A stretch of 64,000 bases of DNA from Micromonospora halotolerans. Its GTDB lineage: Bacteria; Actinomycetota; Actinomycetes; Mycobacteriales; Micromonosporaceae. Under the pieces are notes generated by a model that searched no databases, had not been told where the DNA came from, and saw only the letters and a list, made by a program, of their open reading frames with translations. Location of the stretch: assembly GCF_032108445.1 (NCBI RefSeq), contig NZ_CP134876.1, positions 2,604,001 through 2,668,000 on the forward strand. Direction: 5' to 3'. Position 1 is the first letter of the stretch, and every line of letters begins with the position of its first letter. A program made the translations under genes and the position numbers. Shown here piece by piece: positions 54,728 through 63,238 of the stretch.

Positions 54728-56314
54728 GTGACAACCGCCGAGACGCAGCAGGCCGAGCCCGGTCGGGCCGGCCAGGCGTGGCGTAACTTCCGCCGGTGGC
54801 GGCGGACGCGGCCGTTCTGGGGCGGGCTCTTCACCGCGCTGGCCGGCCTCGAGATCTTCGGCACCACGCAGATGAGCCTCCACGGCCTCACCTTCCAGAT
54901 GGGGCCCACCGGCTTCCTGTCCTGGCTGATCCCGGTCATCCTCTTCGCCTGCGGCATGTTGCTCTGGTTCAGCCCGCAGCAGCGCATGTTCTACGCGGTG
55001 GTCGCCGCGGTCACCGCGCTCTACTCGATGATCGGGGTGAACCTCGGCGGCTTCTTCATCGGCCTGCTCCTCGGCATGGTCGGCAGCGCCCTCGGCTTCG
55101 CCTGGGTGCCACAGAAGCGGCCGGACCCGGCAGACGAGCCGGTGGAGCCGGTTGCCGGGTCCGAGGAGGACGACGAGGCCGGGGAGCCGGAGCCGGCCCT
55201 CGTCGACGAGCTGCTGCCCCGGCAGCGCGAGGACGAGACGACCGGGGTCCTGACCGACACCCTCCCCGAGCCGCGTAACCCGTTGCGCGAGGCCGCTCCG
55301 GCGGACCCGCCCGGCGCCGCCGACAGCACCCAGGTGCTGCCTGCGGTCGGACCGGACACGCCGCGGGGCGGCGGTCACCGGGACCCCAGGGCGTACGCGA
55401 TCCTGTTCGTCGTCGCCACCGTCTCGGCGGCCGGCCTGTTGGCGATCCGCGGTCAGGAACCGGCGGTCGCGGCGCCGGCCGCCTGCCCGACGGCCACCGC
55501 CCCGGCCCCGCGCCCGAGCGCGTCGGCGTCGGCCTCGGCGTCCGCTTCGGCCAGACCGAGCACCGCGCTGGCCGAGGAGAAGCCGGCCGAGGAGCAGAAG
55601 GACTCGGACGGCAACCTGCTGACCGACATCGTCGACGGCATCACGGACCTGTTCACCGGCGGCGACGACCCCGAGCCCTCGCCCAGCCCGAGCACCTCGA
55701 CCGCCCCGGCGGCGGCCGCCGCGCCGGCGGCCACCGCGACCGGCACCGCCACGCCGAAGCCGACCGGCAGCGCCACGACGACGCCGTCCACCCCGGCGAA
55801 GCCGGACGCCGACTGCGACAGCCCGGCGCCCACCAAGCCGAAGCCGGTCGAGGAGGGCAAGCCGCTGCCCAAGCTGGCCGCCGACCCGGACCAGCCCATG
55901 GTCGCGGACCCGCCGTCCAAGCTCACCGGGTCCAAGGTGACCATGACCGGGCTGCGGTTCGAGGGGATCGTCGAGCTGCCCACCCGGGACGGCACGCTCA
56001 AGTGCCTGAAGTTCACCATGGACAAGGCCGTGACGGACGACTTCACCCTCCTGGCTTCCGGTCCGGCGGGCAAGAGCCAGCGGTACGTCACCGACCGGCT
56101 CACCGTCGAGGGCGACGTCGCCTTCTACGCCACCCGCTTCGTCGGGCGGCTGCTCGGCATCAAGATCACGCTCACCCCGGACCTGCCGTTCCCCGACGGG
56201 CTCCCGATCACCTCGCCGATCCCGATCACCTTCACCGACCCGGTGATGGAGCTGGCCTACGAGAACTCCAAGTCGCTCACCGCCCGGCCGGTGCTCAAGC
56301 TCGACCTGACCTGA
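54728..56314 (+). CDS. DUF6114 membrane protein with long Ala/Pro linker and extra C-terminal domain
   Basis: 528 residues. Residues 25-140 carry the DUF6114 core (RTRPFWGGLFTALAGLEIFG, LSWLIPVILFACGMLLWFSPQQRMFYAVVAAVTALYSMIGVNLGGFFIGLLLGMVGSALGFAW), about four membrane helices. An acidic linker, another membrane helix (AYAILFVVATVSAAGLLAIRG), a long Ala/Pro/Ser/Thr-rich stretch and a C-terminal beta-rich domain (KLTGSKVTMTGLRFEGIVELP..) follow. DUF6114 proteins I recall are much shorter, so the C-terminal half looks like an addition. GTG start at 54728 with AGGAGGAG. Confidence 0.75.
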   Translation: MTTAETQQAEPGRAGQAWRNFRRWRRTRPFWGGLFTALAGLEIFGTTQMSLHGLTFQMGPTGFLSWLIPVILFACGMLLWFSPQQRMFYAVVAAVTALYSMIGVNLGGFFIGLLLGMVGSALGFAWVPQKRPDPADEPVEPVAGSEEDDEAGEPEPALVDELLPRQREDETTGVLTDTLPEPRNPLREAAPADPPGAADSTQVLPAVGPDTPRGGGHRDPRAYAILFVVATVSAAGLLAIRGQEPAVAAPAACPTATAPAPRPSASASASASASARPSTALAEEKPAEEQKDSDGNLLTDIVDGITDLFTGGDDPEPSPSPSTSTAPAAAAAPAATATGTATPKPTGSATTTPSTPAKPDADCDSPAPTKPKPVEEGKPLPKLAADPDQPMVADPPSKLTGSKVTMTGLRFEGIVELPTRDGTLKCLKFTMDKAVTDDFTLLASGPAGKSQRYVTDRLTVEGDVAFYATRFVGRLLGIKITLTPDLPFPDGLPITSPIPITFTDPVMELAYENSKSLTARPVLKLDLT

Positions 56315-56334
56315 CCCGGACGGCCCCGAGCGAA

Positions 56335-56374
56335 ACGGCCGGGAGCCGGAGGAACCCCTCCGACTCCCGGCCGT
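56335..56374. terminator. Long hairpin between convergent genes
   Basis: ACGGCCGGGAG and CTCCCGGCCGT with CGGAGG/CCTCCG inside and one mismatched pair. Confidence 0.7.
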
Positions 56375-56383
56375 CGTCGTCGC

Positions 56384-58054
56384 TCAGAGCCGGGCCAGCG
56401 CCCGGCGCAGCGGGTCGAGCCCCAGCGAGCCCAGGTCGAGCGCCTGGCGGTGGAACTCCTTGAGGTCGAAGTCGGCGCCCTTGCGGGCCTTCGCGTCCTC
56501 CCGTGCCTGGAGCCAGATCCGCTCGCCCACCTTGTACGAGGGCGCCTGCCCCGGCCAGCCCAGGTAGCGGTTCAGCTCGAAGCGGAGGTTCTCGTCCGGC
56601 ACCCGGCAGTGCGCCCGCATGAACTCCCAGCCCAGCTCCGGTGTCCAGCGCTCGCCGGGGTGGAAGCCGAACGGGTTGTCGGCCGGGATCTCCAGTTCCA
56701 GGTGCATGCCGATGTCGACGATCACCCGGGCGGCCCGGAACGCCTGCCCGTCGAGCATGCCGAGCTTGTCGCCCGGGTCCTCCAGGTAGCCCAGCTCGTC
56801 CATCAGCCGCTCGGAGTAGAGCGCCCAGCCCTCACCGTGCCCGGAGACCCAGCAGAGCAGCCGCTGCCAGCGGTTGAGCAGGTCGGCCCGGACGGCGGTC
56901 TGGGCGACCTGGAGGTGGTGGCCCGGCACGCCCTCGTGGTAGACCGTGGTCACCTCGCGCCAGGTGGAGAAGTCGGTGATGCCCTGCGGCACCGCCCACC
57001 ACATCCGGCCGGGCCGGGAGAAGTCCTCGCTCGGGCCGGTGTAGTAGATGGCGCCGTCGCTGGTGGGGGCGAGGCAGCACTCGATGCGGCGGACCTGCTC
57101 GGGGATGTCGAAGTGGGTGCCGTGCAGCTCGCTGATCGCCTTGTCGGCGAGCGCCTGCATCCAGTCCCGGAACGCCTCCTTGCCCTGGATGGTCCGGGCC
57201 GGGTCCGCGTCCAGAGCGCGCACGGCGTCGTCGATCGTGGCGCCCGGACCCACGATGCGCGCGGCAACGGCGCGCATCTCACTCTCCAGGCGGGCCAGCT
57301 CGGCGAAACCCCAGGCGTACGTCTCGTCGAGGTCGACCTTGGCGCCGAGGAAGTACTGCGAGGCCAGCTCGTAGCGTTCCCGGCCGGCGGCCTGCTTCTG
57401 CCGGCCACGCGGGGCCAGCTCGGTGCGGAGGAACTGCCCGAACTCGGCCGTGGCGGCCGTCGCGGCGGCCGCGCCCCTGCGCAGCTCCGTGCCGAGCGCG
57501 CCCTCGGCGCCGAGCCGCTCGGCGAGGCCGTGGAAGAAGTTGTCGCCGTTCGGGTCGACCCAGATGTCGCACTGCTTGGCGACCTCGACGAGCTGCACCT
57601 GCGAGCTGACCTGGCCGGCCGCCGCGGCCTCGCGCAGCGTGCGCTTGTAGCCCTCCAGCGCGCCGGCGAAGCCGTTGAGCCGGGCGGCCACGTTCGCCTT
57701 GGCGTCGTCGCCCTCGGTCGGCATGAGGTCGAAGACCATCCGCAGGTCGTGCAGCCCGCTGGCGATCACGTTGACCTCGCTGCCGGTCTCGCCGGCCTCG
57801 TAGCGGGCGAGCTCCAGGCCGAGGCGCTCCTGCATCGCCTCCTTGGCGGTCCGCTCCGCCTCGGTGTCCGGCTCGGTCACGTCGAGGTCGGCCAGCGTGC
57901 GCCGGGTCAGGTCGGCGCGGGCCGCGTAGCCCTCCGGGGAGAGGTCGTCGAGCTGGTCGTCGTAGCCGGCGATGCCGACGTAGGTGGCCCCGGTCGGGCT
58001 CAGCGGAGCCCAGTCGGCCACGTAGCGGTTGGCGAGGTCATCGATTCGTCCCAC
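56384..58054 (-). CDS. DUF885 family (metallopeptidase-like) protein
   Basis: 556 residues of the DUF885 family. The zinc-site-like YHEGVPGHHLQ and the downstream GEGWALYSERLMDELGY are the family hallmarks, recalling gluzincin peptidases, though activity in the family is little studied. The N-terminus starts directly with DLANRYVADWAPLSPTGATYVG, without a signal peptide, so it is cytoplasmic here. GTG at 58054 with TAGGGT 6 bases upstream (leaderless). Confidence 0.87.
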   Translation of the reverse strand: MGRIDDLANRYVADWAPLSPTGATYVGIAGYDDQLDDLSPEGYAARADLTRRTLADLDVTEPDTEAERTAKEAMQERLGLELARYEAGETGSEVNVIASGLHDLRMVFDLMPTEGDDAKANVAARLNGFAGALEGYKRTLREAAAAGQVSSQVQLVEVAKQCDIWVDPNGDNFFHGLAERLGAEGALGTELRRGAAAATAATAEFGQFLRTELAPRGRQKQAAGRERYELASQYFLGAKVDLDETYAWGFAELARLESEMRAVAARIVGPGATIDDAVRALDADPARTIQGKEAFRDWMQALADKAISELHGTHFDIPEQVRRIECCLAPTSDGAIYYTGPSEDFSRPGRMWWAVPQGITDFSTWREVTTVYHEGVPGHHLQVAQTAVRADLLNRWQRLLCWVSGHGEGWALYSERLMDELGYLEDPGDKLGMLDGQAFRAARVIVDIGMHLELEIPADNPFGFHPGERWTPELGWEFMRAHCRVPDENLRFELNRYLGWPGQAPSYKVGERIWLQAREDAKARKGADFDLKEFHRQALDLGSLGLDPLRRALARL

Positions 58055-58060
58055 GGTGCG

Positions 58061-58066
58061 ACCCTA
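58061..58066 (-). promoter_or_regulatory. -10 hexamer of a leaderless promoter
   Basis: TAGGGT on the minus strand, 6 bases before the GTG of the DUF885 gene. Confidence 0.5.
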
Positions 58067-58205
58067 CGTGACCGGGCCACCTGGTTGTCGACGCTGTTCG
58101 CCATGTTGGCGGGGGCGGTCCGGGTGCCGTCGGGCGGATGTGGCGGTCGACACGGCGTCCGAATATCGCGGGACTTCGTCGTACCCCTGCGGCAGAGTGT
58201 CAGGG

Positions 58206-59177
58206 GTGACAGTGGATATCACTCCTGACCGGGCGCCGCTGCGCAGCTGGCTGCCCGGGTTCATCGCACTCGGCGTGATCTGGGGTTCCAGCTTCCTCTT
58301 CATCAAGGTGGGGGTGGCCGAGCTGCACCCCCTGCACCTCACCCTCTACCGCGTGGCCACCGGCGCCGCGACGCTGCTGGTGGTGCTGGCCGTGCTGCGC
58401 GACCGGCTGCCCCGCGAGCCCCGGGTCTGGGCGCACCTCGTGGTGGTGGCCGCCTTCGGTGTCGCGCTGCCGTTCACCCTGTTCGGCTTCGGCGAGCAGC
58501 GGGTCGAGTCGATGCTCGCCGGCATCTGGAACGCCACCACGCCACTGATCGTGCTGCCGCTGGCGGTGCTGGTGTTCCGCACCGAGCGGCTGACCGTGCG
58601 GCGCGCGGTCGGCCTGGGGCTGGGCTTCGCCGGTGTGCTCGTGGTGCTCGGCGTCTGGGAGGGCGTGGGCGGGTCGCACTTCACCGGCCAGCTCATGTGC
58701 CTCGGGGCGGCCGCCTGCTACGGCGTGGCGATCCCCTACCAGAAGAAGTTCATCGCGGGCAGCGCGTACTCCGGGCTGTCGCTGTCGGCGGCGCAGCTGC
58801 TGGTGGCGACCGCGCAGCTCGCGCTGGTCGCGCCCCTCGTGGCGGGCGCGCCGCCGGTGCCCACCGGGCTCTCCGCGAAGGTGGTGGCCTCCGTGCTGGC
58901 GCTCGGCGCGCTCGGCACCGGGCTGGCCTTCGTGATCAACCTGCGCAACATCCGGGTCGCGGGAGCGAGCACGGCGTCCACCGTCACGTACCTGATCCCG
59001 GTGTTCGCGGTGCTGGTCGGCGCGGTGGTGCTCGGCGAGCGGATGAACTGGCACCAGCCGGTGGGCGCCCTGGTCGTGCTGCTCGGCGTGGCCGTCGCGC
59101 AGGGCATGCTGGGCCGGCGCCGGCCCGCCCGGACCTCCGCCCCGGCCACCCGTCCGGCGGTGCCGGCGGGTCGCTGA
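58206..59177 (+). CDS. EamA/DMT superfamily transporter
   Basis: 323 residues, ten membrane helices in two EamA repeats: LGVIWGSSFLFIKVGVAELHPLHLTLYRVATGA in the first and STASTVTYLIPVFAVLVGAVVLGERMNWHQPVGALVVLLGVAVAQ in the second. Likely exports a metabolite; substrate unknown. GTG at 58206; CAGAGT 7 bases upstream is a weak leaderless -10. It diverges from the DUF885 gene. Confidence 0.88.
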   Translation: MTVDITPDRAPLRSWLPGFIALGVIWGSSFLFIKVGVAELHPLHLTLYRVATGAATLLVVLAVLRDRLPREPRVWAHLVVVAAFGVALPFTLFGFGEQRVESMLAGIWNATTPLIVLPLAVLVFRTERLTVRRAVGLGLGFAGVLVVLGVWEGVGGSHFTGQLMCLGAAACYGVAIPYQKKFIAGSAYSGLSLSAAQLLVATAQLALVAPLVAGAPPVPTGLSAKVVASVLALGALGTGLAFVINLRNIRVAGASTASTVTYLIPVFAVLVGAVVLGERMNWHQPVGALVVLLGVAVAQGMLGRRRPARTSAPATRPAVPAGR

Positions 59178-59189
59178 CCGCCGGATCGG

Positions 59190-59228
59190 CGCGGTGGCGG
59201 GTCCGCGGCTCCGGATGCCGCCACCGCG
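59190..59228. terminator. 11-bp stem hairpin between convergent genes
   Basis: CGCGGTGGCGG and CCGCCACCGCG around a 17-base loop. Confidence 0.65.
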
Positions 59229-59246
59229 GCGCGGCGGCGGCCTCGT

Positions 59247-60317
59247 TCAGCGGCGGCCGGCCGTCCACTTCACCAGGCGGTCGGCCTTCCAGGTGTTGAC
59301 CACCCGGTCCGCCGGCACCCCGCAGAGCGCGGCGCGTTCGCAGCCGAAACGCTGCCAGTCCAGCTGGCCGGGGGCGTGCGCGTCGGTGTTGATGGCGAAC
59401 CAGCAGCCGGCCTCCAGGGCGCGGCGGATCAGCCGCTTCGGCGGGTCCTGCCGCTCCGGCCGGGAGTTGATCTCGACGGCCACGTCGTGCTCCGCGCAGG
59501 CCGCGAAGACCGCCTCCGCGTCGAAATCGCTCTCCTTGCGGGTACGCGCCCGGTGCCCCCGGTCGCCCGGGCCGGTCACCCCCGCCGGCCGGGAGGAGAC
59601 CATCCGCCCGGTGCAGTGACCGAGGATGTCCAGGTGCGGGTTGGCGATCGCGGCCAGCATCCGACGGGTCATCTTCGCCCGGTCGTCGTTGAGGCCGCTG
59701 TGCACCGAGCCGACCACCACGTCGAGGCGGGCCAGCAGCTCGTCGTCCTGGTCCAGCGAGCCGTCGGCCAGGATGTCCACCTCGATGCCGGTGAGGATGC
59801 GGAAGCCCTTCGGCAGCGCCTCGTTCACCGCGGCCACGTGGTCGAGCTGCTTGCGCAGCCGGTCCGCCGTGAGCCCCCGGGCCACCTTGAGCCGGGGCGA
59901 GTGGTCGGTGAGCACCACGTACTCGTGCCCCAGCTCGACGGCGGCCAGGGCCATCTCCTCGATGGGTGAGCCGCCGTCGGACCAGTCCGAGTGGGTGTGG
60001 CAGTCGCCGCGCAGCGTGTCCCGCAGCTTCGCCGCGGCCTCGTCCAGGTCGGTGCCCTCGGTGGCGAGCAGCCGGCGCAGGTAGACGGGCTCCTCGCCGG
60101 CCAGGGACTCGGACACGCAGCGGGCCGTGACGTCACCGACCCCGGACAGCTCGGTGAGCTTGCCGGTGCGGGCCCGCTCGGCCACCTCGCCGGCGGGCAG
60201 GGCGCCGAGCGCGTTGGCCGCCGACCGGAACGCCCGGACCCGGTAGGTGGCCTCGTTCGCCCGCTCCAGCAGGAACGCGATCCGCCGCAGGTCGGCGATG
60301 GGGTCCCGGGCAGTCAT
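59247..60317 (-). CDS. PHP domain protein with N-terminal helix-hairpin-helix
   Basis: 356 residues. N-terminal HhH region resembling the 8-kDa part of family X polymerases (IAFLLERANEATYRVRAFRSAANALGALPAG, LTELSGVGDVTARCVSESLAG), then a PHP phosphoesterase domain with metal ligands in GDCHTHSDWSDGGSP, VLTDHSP, GIEVDI, SVHS, HLDILGHCTGR and INTDAHAP. The family X polymerase catalytic palm is absent. PHP domains act as metal-dependent phosphoesterases, often in DNA repair. Leaderless ATG at 60317. Confidence 0.87.
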   Translation of the reverse strand: MTARDPIADLRRIAFLLERANEATYRVRAFRSAANALGALPAGEVAERARTGKLTELSGVGDVTARCVSESLAGEEPVYLRRLLATEGTDLDEAAAKLRDTLRGDCHTHSDWSDGGSPIEEMALAAVELGHEYVVLTDHSPRLKVARGLTADRLRKQLDHVAAVNEALPKGFRILTGIEVDILADGSLDQDDELLARLDVVVGSVHSGLNDDRAKMTRRMLAAIANPHLDILGHCTGRMVSSRPAGVTGPGDRGHRARTRKESDFDAEAVFAACAEHDVAVEINSRPERQDPPKRLIRRALEAGCWFAINTDAHAPGQLDWQRFGCERAALCGVPADRVVNTWKADRLVKWTAGRR

Positions 60318-60324
60318 GCCCTGC

Positions 60325-60330
60325 AAACTA
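60325..60330 (-). promoter_or_regulatory. -10 hexamer of a leaderless promoter
   Basis: TAGTTT on the minus strand, 7 bases before the ATG of the PHP gene. Confidence 0.55.
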
Positions 60331-60385
60331 CGCGCCCGGACCGCCCGCCGCGCGGCGTCGCCCGGGGTGTCGGGAGTGGACGGCG

Positions 60386-61147
60386 TCAGCCGGCCGCGGC
60401 GGAGCCGCTCGGCGCCTTCGGGCAGCCGTGCCGGCGCTGCCAGGCGGTCACCTCGGCGGCCGGCGCGCGGTTGCCCCGCTTGCGCCACGAGTCGAGGTAC
60501 TTCGCCGGCCAGACGACGCCCCGCCGGATCCACCAGTCGTCGTGGCCGGTGCACTTCGGCGAGAGCCCGAAGTGCAGGTGGCAGACGTTGTTGGCGTTGC
60601 CGGTGTGGCCCACCTTCCCGAGCTGCTGACCGGCCCGGACGCGGACGCCGGCGTCGACGCCGGCGGCGATCGCGCTCAGGTGCGACCCGTAGTAGCGGAC
60701 CCCGTCGTCACCGAGCAGCGACACCGACAGCCCGCCGTTGTTCGGGCCGAGCGGCCCGCGCCGGCTGAAGCGGTCCACCCGGCTCACCTCCAGGATCACG
60801 CCGTCGGTGACCGCCACCACCGGCTCGCCGCAGTCGGCGAAGATGTCCGTCCCCGGGTACGCGGAGTGGGTGGGGTGGTAGTCGACGTTGCCGGCGCGGA
60901 CCGGGAAGACGTGCCGCGACCCGGTGCGGCTCGGCGACGGGGACGGCGTGGGCGGCGCGGCCGACGTGGCCGGGCCGCTCGGCGGGGCGGCCTGCGCCCC
61001 GGTGGCCGGCGCGCTCGGGCTCTGCCACGAGTTGCCCGGCGCCGCCGTGGGCCCGCCGCCCGGGGCGCATCCCGCGGCCAGCGCCGCCACGAGCAGCAGG
61101 ACCGGGTACGCCGGACGCGTGCGGCGTCCGATCGATGACGAGCGCAT
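60386..61147 (-). CDS. M23 family metallopeptidase lipoprotein
   Basis: 253 residues from the ATG at 61147. Lipobox LAAGC, a Pro/Ser/Ala-rich linker and an LytM/M23 fold: HPTHSAYPGTDIFADCG contains the first zinc ligands (HxxxxxxxD) and HLHFGLSP the second His pair. M23 enzymes are endopeptidases of peptidoglycan cross-bridges. C-terminal extension ends with SWRKRGNRAPAAEVTAWQRRHGC. Sits outside the membrane, anchored by the lipid. Confidence 0.85.
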   Translation of the reverse strand: MRSSSIGRRTRPAYPVLLLVAALAAGCAPGGGPTAAPGNSWQSPSAPATGAQAAPPSGPATSAAPPTPSPSPSRTGSRHVFPVRAGNVDYHPTHSAYPGTDIFADCGEPVVAVTDGVILEVSRVDRFSRRGPLGPNNGGLSVSLLGDDGVRYYGSHLSAIAAGVDAGVRVRAGQQLGKVGHTGNANNVCHLHFGLSPKCTGHDDWWIRRGVVWPAKYLDSWRKRGNRAPAAEVTAWQRRHGCPKAPSGSAAAG

Positions 61148-61257
61148 CCGGCCATCCTGGCAGACCACTACCGTAGGGACGAACGCTGAGACGGGTCCGG
61201 CCGGAGCCGTCGCTCTGCGTGACCTCGATCCGTCTACGGTCCGTGAAGGAGACAGCG

Positions 61258-61653
61258 GTGACGAACGGGTGGCACGGCGTGGCCGGGGAGCCCGGCGCGG
61301 GTCCGGCGCGCCCGCTGCCGCGTACACCGTCCGGGCTCTTCCCGTCCGGTGCGCCGATGCGCCCGAGCTACCGCGAGCCGTACCCGGTGACCGGCGCCGG
61401 CGTCGCGGCCGGCGCGGTGACCGCGTTCGTCTGGCTGCTGCTGTTCGGCCTGCTCGGGCGGGACGTGCCCGGCTACGCCTGGTGGACGCTGCTCGCCGGC
61501 GGGCTGGCCTGGCTGGCCTCCGTCGTGCTGGTCCGCCTCGGCGACCGGGGGGTGGCCACCGGGGTCGCGATCGTCACGGCGGGTGGCTGGAGCATCGCCG
61601 CCGCGGTCGTCGCGGTGCGCTGGGCGCAGAGCGGCGACTGGCCGCTCTGGTGA
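61258..61653 (+). CDS. Small multi-span membrane protein, unknown function
   Basis: 131 residues from the GTG at 61258, which has AAGGAGA 6 bases upstream; an in-frame GTG at 61219 is less likely. A Pro-rich cytoplasmic N-terminus precedes three membrane segments (VAAGAVTAFVWLLLFGLLG, AWWTLLAGGLAWLASVVLVRLG, VATGVAIVTAGGWSIAAAVVAVRW). TACGGT at about 61230 is a possible -10. It diverges from the M23 lipoprotein. Confidence 0.65.
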   Translation: MTNGWHGVAGEPGAGPARPLPRTPSGLFPSGAPMRPSYREPYPVTGAGVAAGAVTAFVWLLLFGLLGRDVPGYAWWTLLAGGLAWLASVVLVRLGDRGVATGVAIVTAGGWSIAAAVVAVRWAQSGDWPLW

Positions 61654-61725
61654 CGGTCCGTGCCGGTTTCGCTGCGTAGCGAAGACCATCTTGACGTACG
61701 CGCGGTGACGGTCCACCCTCGCGGT

Positions 61726-61899
61726 ATGGCCTGGATCACCCCGCCGCGGCTCGACCCCGAACGGAGCCGCCGCCGCCTGCAACTCCTCGCCGAGCTGGCC
61801 GGTGCCCGCACGGTGCGGCAGCGTGAACGGCCGCAGCAGCGGGCCCGCTCCGAACGCCTGCGCGAGCTGATCGCGACCCGCCGGCGCATCGCCGGCTGA
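61726..61899 (+). CDS. Small Arg-rich conserved protein
   Basis: 57 residues from the ATG at 61726, rich in Arg and Leu helices (ERSRRRLQLLAELAGARTVRQRERPQQRARSERLREL). TTGACG at 61691, a 17-bp spacer and CACCCT 6 bases before the ATG suggest a leaderless promoter. No family recognised; strongly basic small proteins like this could bind nucleic acids, which is speculative. Confidence 0.45.
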   Translation: MAWITPPRLDPERSRRRLQLLAELAGARTVRQRERPQQRARSERLRELIATRRRIAG

Positions 61900-62018
61900 C
61901 CGACTTTCTCCAGGTTCGACCGGCCCTTCGGGGCGTTGACCGGTCGCCTGCCGACCCGACCGGTTAACGTGCATCGCGTGACGAGTCGGCGTGCTGCCGA
62001 GGCCAATTTGGGGGGACC

Positions 62019-62546
62019 GTGTCGTACTTCGCTGCTGCCGCGGCGCGCGTCGAGGGCGCCTGGACCGCCGACGAGGTGAACCTGCGGGGGGTCACCGACA
62101 TCGAGGAGGTGGCCGACCGGCTGCGCGACGTCGAGCCGGACGCCGACGTCTCCCTGCTGTTCGTCGAGGCCGACGACACGTACCTGGTGATCCTGCGCTT
62201 GGACGAGGGGGAGGACCTGCGGGTCTTCGGCTCCGACTCGGCGTACGCGGAGGAGTCCCGGCTGGGCGCGCTGCTGGTCGGGGACCTGAAGACCTCGGTC
62301 ACCGGCCTGGAGGACGCCGACGAGCCGCGCCCGGCCGCCGGTGGCGACGAGGAGACCGAGCAGCCCGCCGTGGACCCGGAGGCCGACCCGGTGGGCGATG
62401 CGGACCTCCTCGCCGACCTGGGCATCCCCGCGCCGAAGCTGCTCGCCCTCTGCGGCCACGAGGGGATGATGCCGGCCGACGTCACGGCCGAGATCTGCCA
62501 GGTGCTCGGCTGCGCCGACGAGGTCGAGGAGCTTCGTGAGGTCTGA
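62019..62546 (+). CDS. tRNA adenosine deaminase-associated protein
   Basis: 175 residues: SYFAAAAARVEGAWTADEVNLRGVTDIEEVADRLRDVEPDADVSLLFVEADDTYLVILRLD start, acidic middle, and a C-terminal GIPAPKLLALCGHEGMMPADVTAEICQVLGCADEVEEL block. This protein sits next to tadA in nearly all high-GC actinobacteria; its role is unknown. GTG at 62019 with GGGGGGA upstream. It overlaps tadA by 11 bp. Confidence 0.88.
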   Translation: MSYFAAAAARVEGAWTADEVNLRGVTDIEEVADRLRDVEPDADVSLLFVEADDTYLVILRLDEGEDLRVFGSDSAYAEESRLGALLVGDLKTSVTGLEDADEPRPAAGGDEETEQPAVDPEADPVGDADLLADLGIPAPKLLALCGHEGMMPADVTAEICQVLGCADEVEELREV

Positions 62547-63174
62547 GCCACCCGGCCCGGAGTGGACCGGCGGGGCGGAGCCGGCTGACGCGACCGACCC
62601 GGCGCTGGAGACCGTACGCCCCGGGCAGCCGACCCCGGGCCGGCCGGCACGCGTCGGTCCGGGCGCGGACGAGGGCCTGGCCGAGCTGGACGGCGTGGGT
62701 CGCCGGCAGCGGCACGAGCTGTGGATGCGCCGGGCCCTGGAGGTCGCGGTGACCGGCCCGGACAGCGTCCCCGGCGACGGCGCCGACGCGGTCGAGGACG
62801 TCCCGGTCGGCGCCGTGGTCTACGGCCCGGACGGCGCCGAACTGGCGATCGGCCGCAACGAGCGGGAGCTGACCGGCGACCCGACGGCGCACGCCGAGGT
62901 CCTGGCGCTGCGCCGGGCCGCCGAGCGGCTGGGCCGCTGGCGGCTGGAGGGCTGCACCCTGGTCGTGTCCCTGGAGCCGTGCACGATGTGCGCGGGCGCC
63001 ATCGCCCTGGCCCGGATCTCCACGGTGGTGTTCGGGGCGTGGGAGCCGAAGACGGGCGCCGTCGGCTCGCTCTGGGACGTGCTGCGCGACCGCCGCCTCA
63101 CCCACCGCCCCGAGGTGTACGGCGGGGTGCGGGAGGCGGAGAGCGCAGCCCTCCTGCGCGCCTTCTTCCGGTGA
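62536..63174 (+). CDS. tadA: tRNA-specific adenosine deaminase
   Basis: 212 residues; deaminates A34 to inosine in tRNA-Arg(ACG), which reads CGN codons and is encoded in this window at 30519. Zinc site: H119 and catalytic E121 in AHAEV, C149 and C152 in EPCTMC. The first 60 residues are an actinobacterial extension of low complexity; the GTG at 62536 is kept because GAGGAG lies 6 bases upstream. Starts inside the previous gene, so the two are translationally coupled. Confidence 0.93.
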   Translation: MRSEPPGPEWTGGAEPADATDPALETVRPGQPTPGRPARVGPGADEGLAELDGVGRRQRHELWMRRALEVAVTGPDSVPGDGADAVEDVPVGAVVYGPDGAELAIGRNERELTGDPTAHAEVLALRRAAERLGRWRLEGCTLVVSLEPCTMCAGAIALARISTVVFGAWEPKTGAVGSLWDVLRDRRLTHRPEVYGGVREAESAALLRAFFR

Positions 63175-63175
63175 G

Positions 63176-63225
63176 GAAGGGCCCCTTCTTAACGCCTCAG
63201 GTAGAGCAGGGGTCCCCTGTTAACA
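63176..63225. repeat. Twin 13-bp hairpin element, each followed by TTAAC
   Basis: GAAGGGCCCCTTC-TTAACG (63176-63194) and CAGGGGTCCCCTG-TTAACA (63207-63225) are two perfect small palindromes in a row after tadA. I recall this pair of palindromes as a recurring intergenic element in Micromonospora genomes, which I cannot verify here. It may also act as a terminator. Confidence 0.5.
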
Positions 63226-63238
63226 CGCCCGCGCCCGC

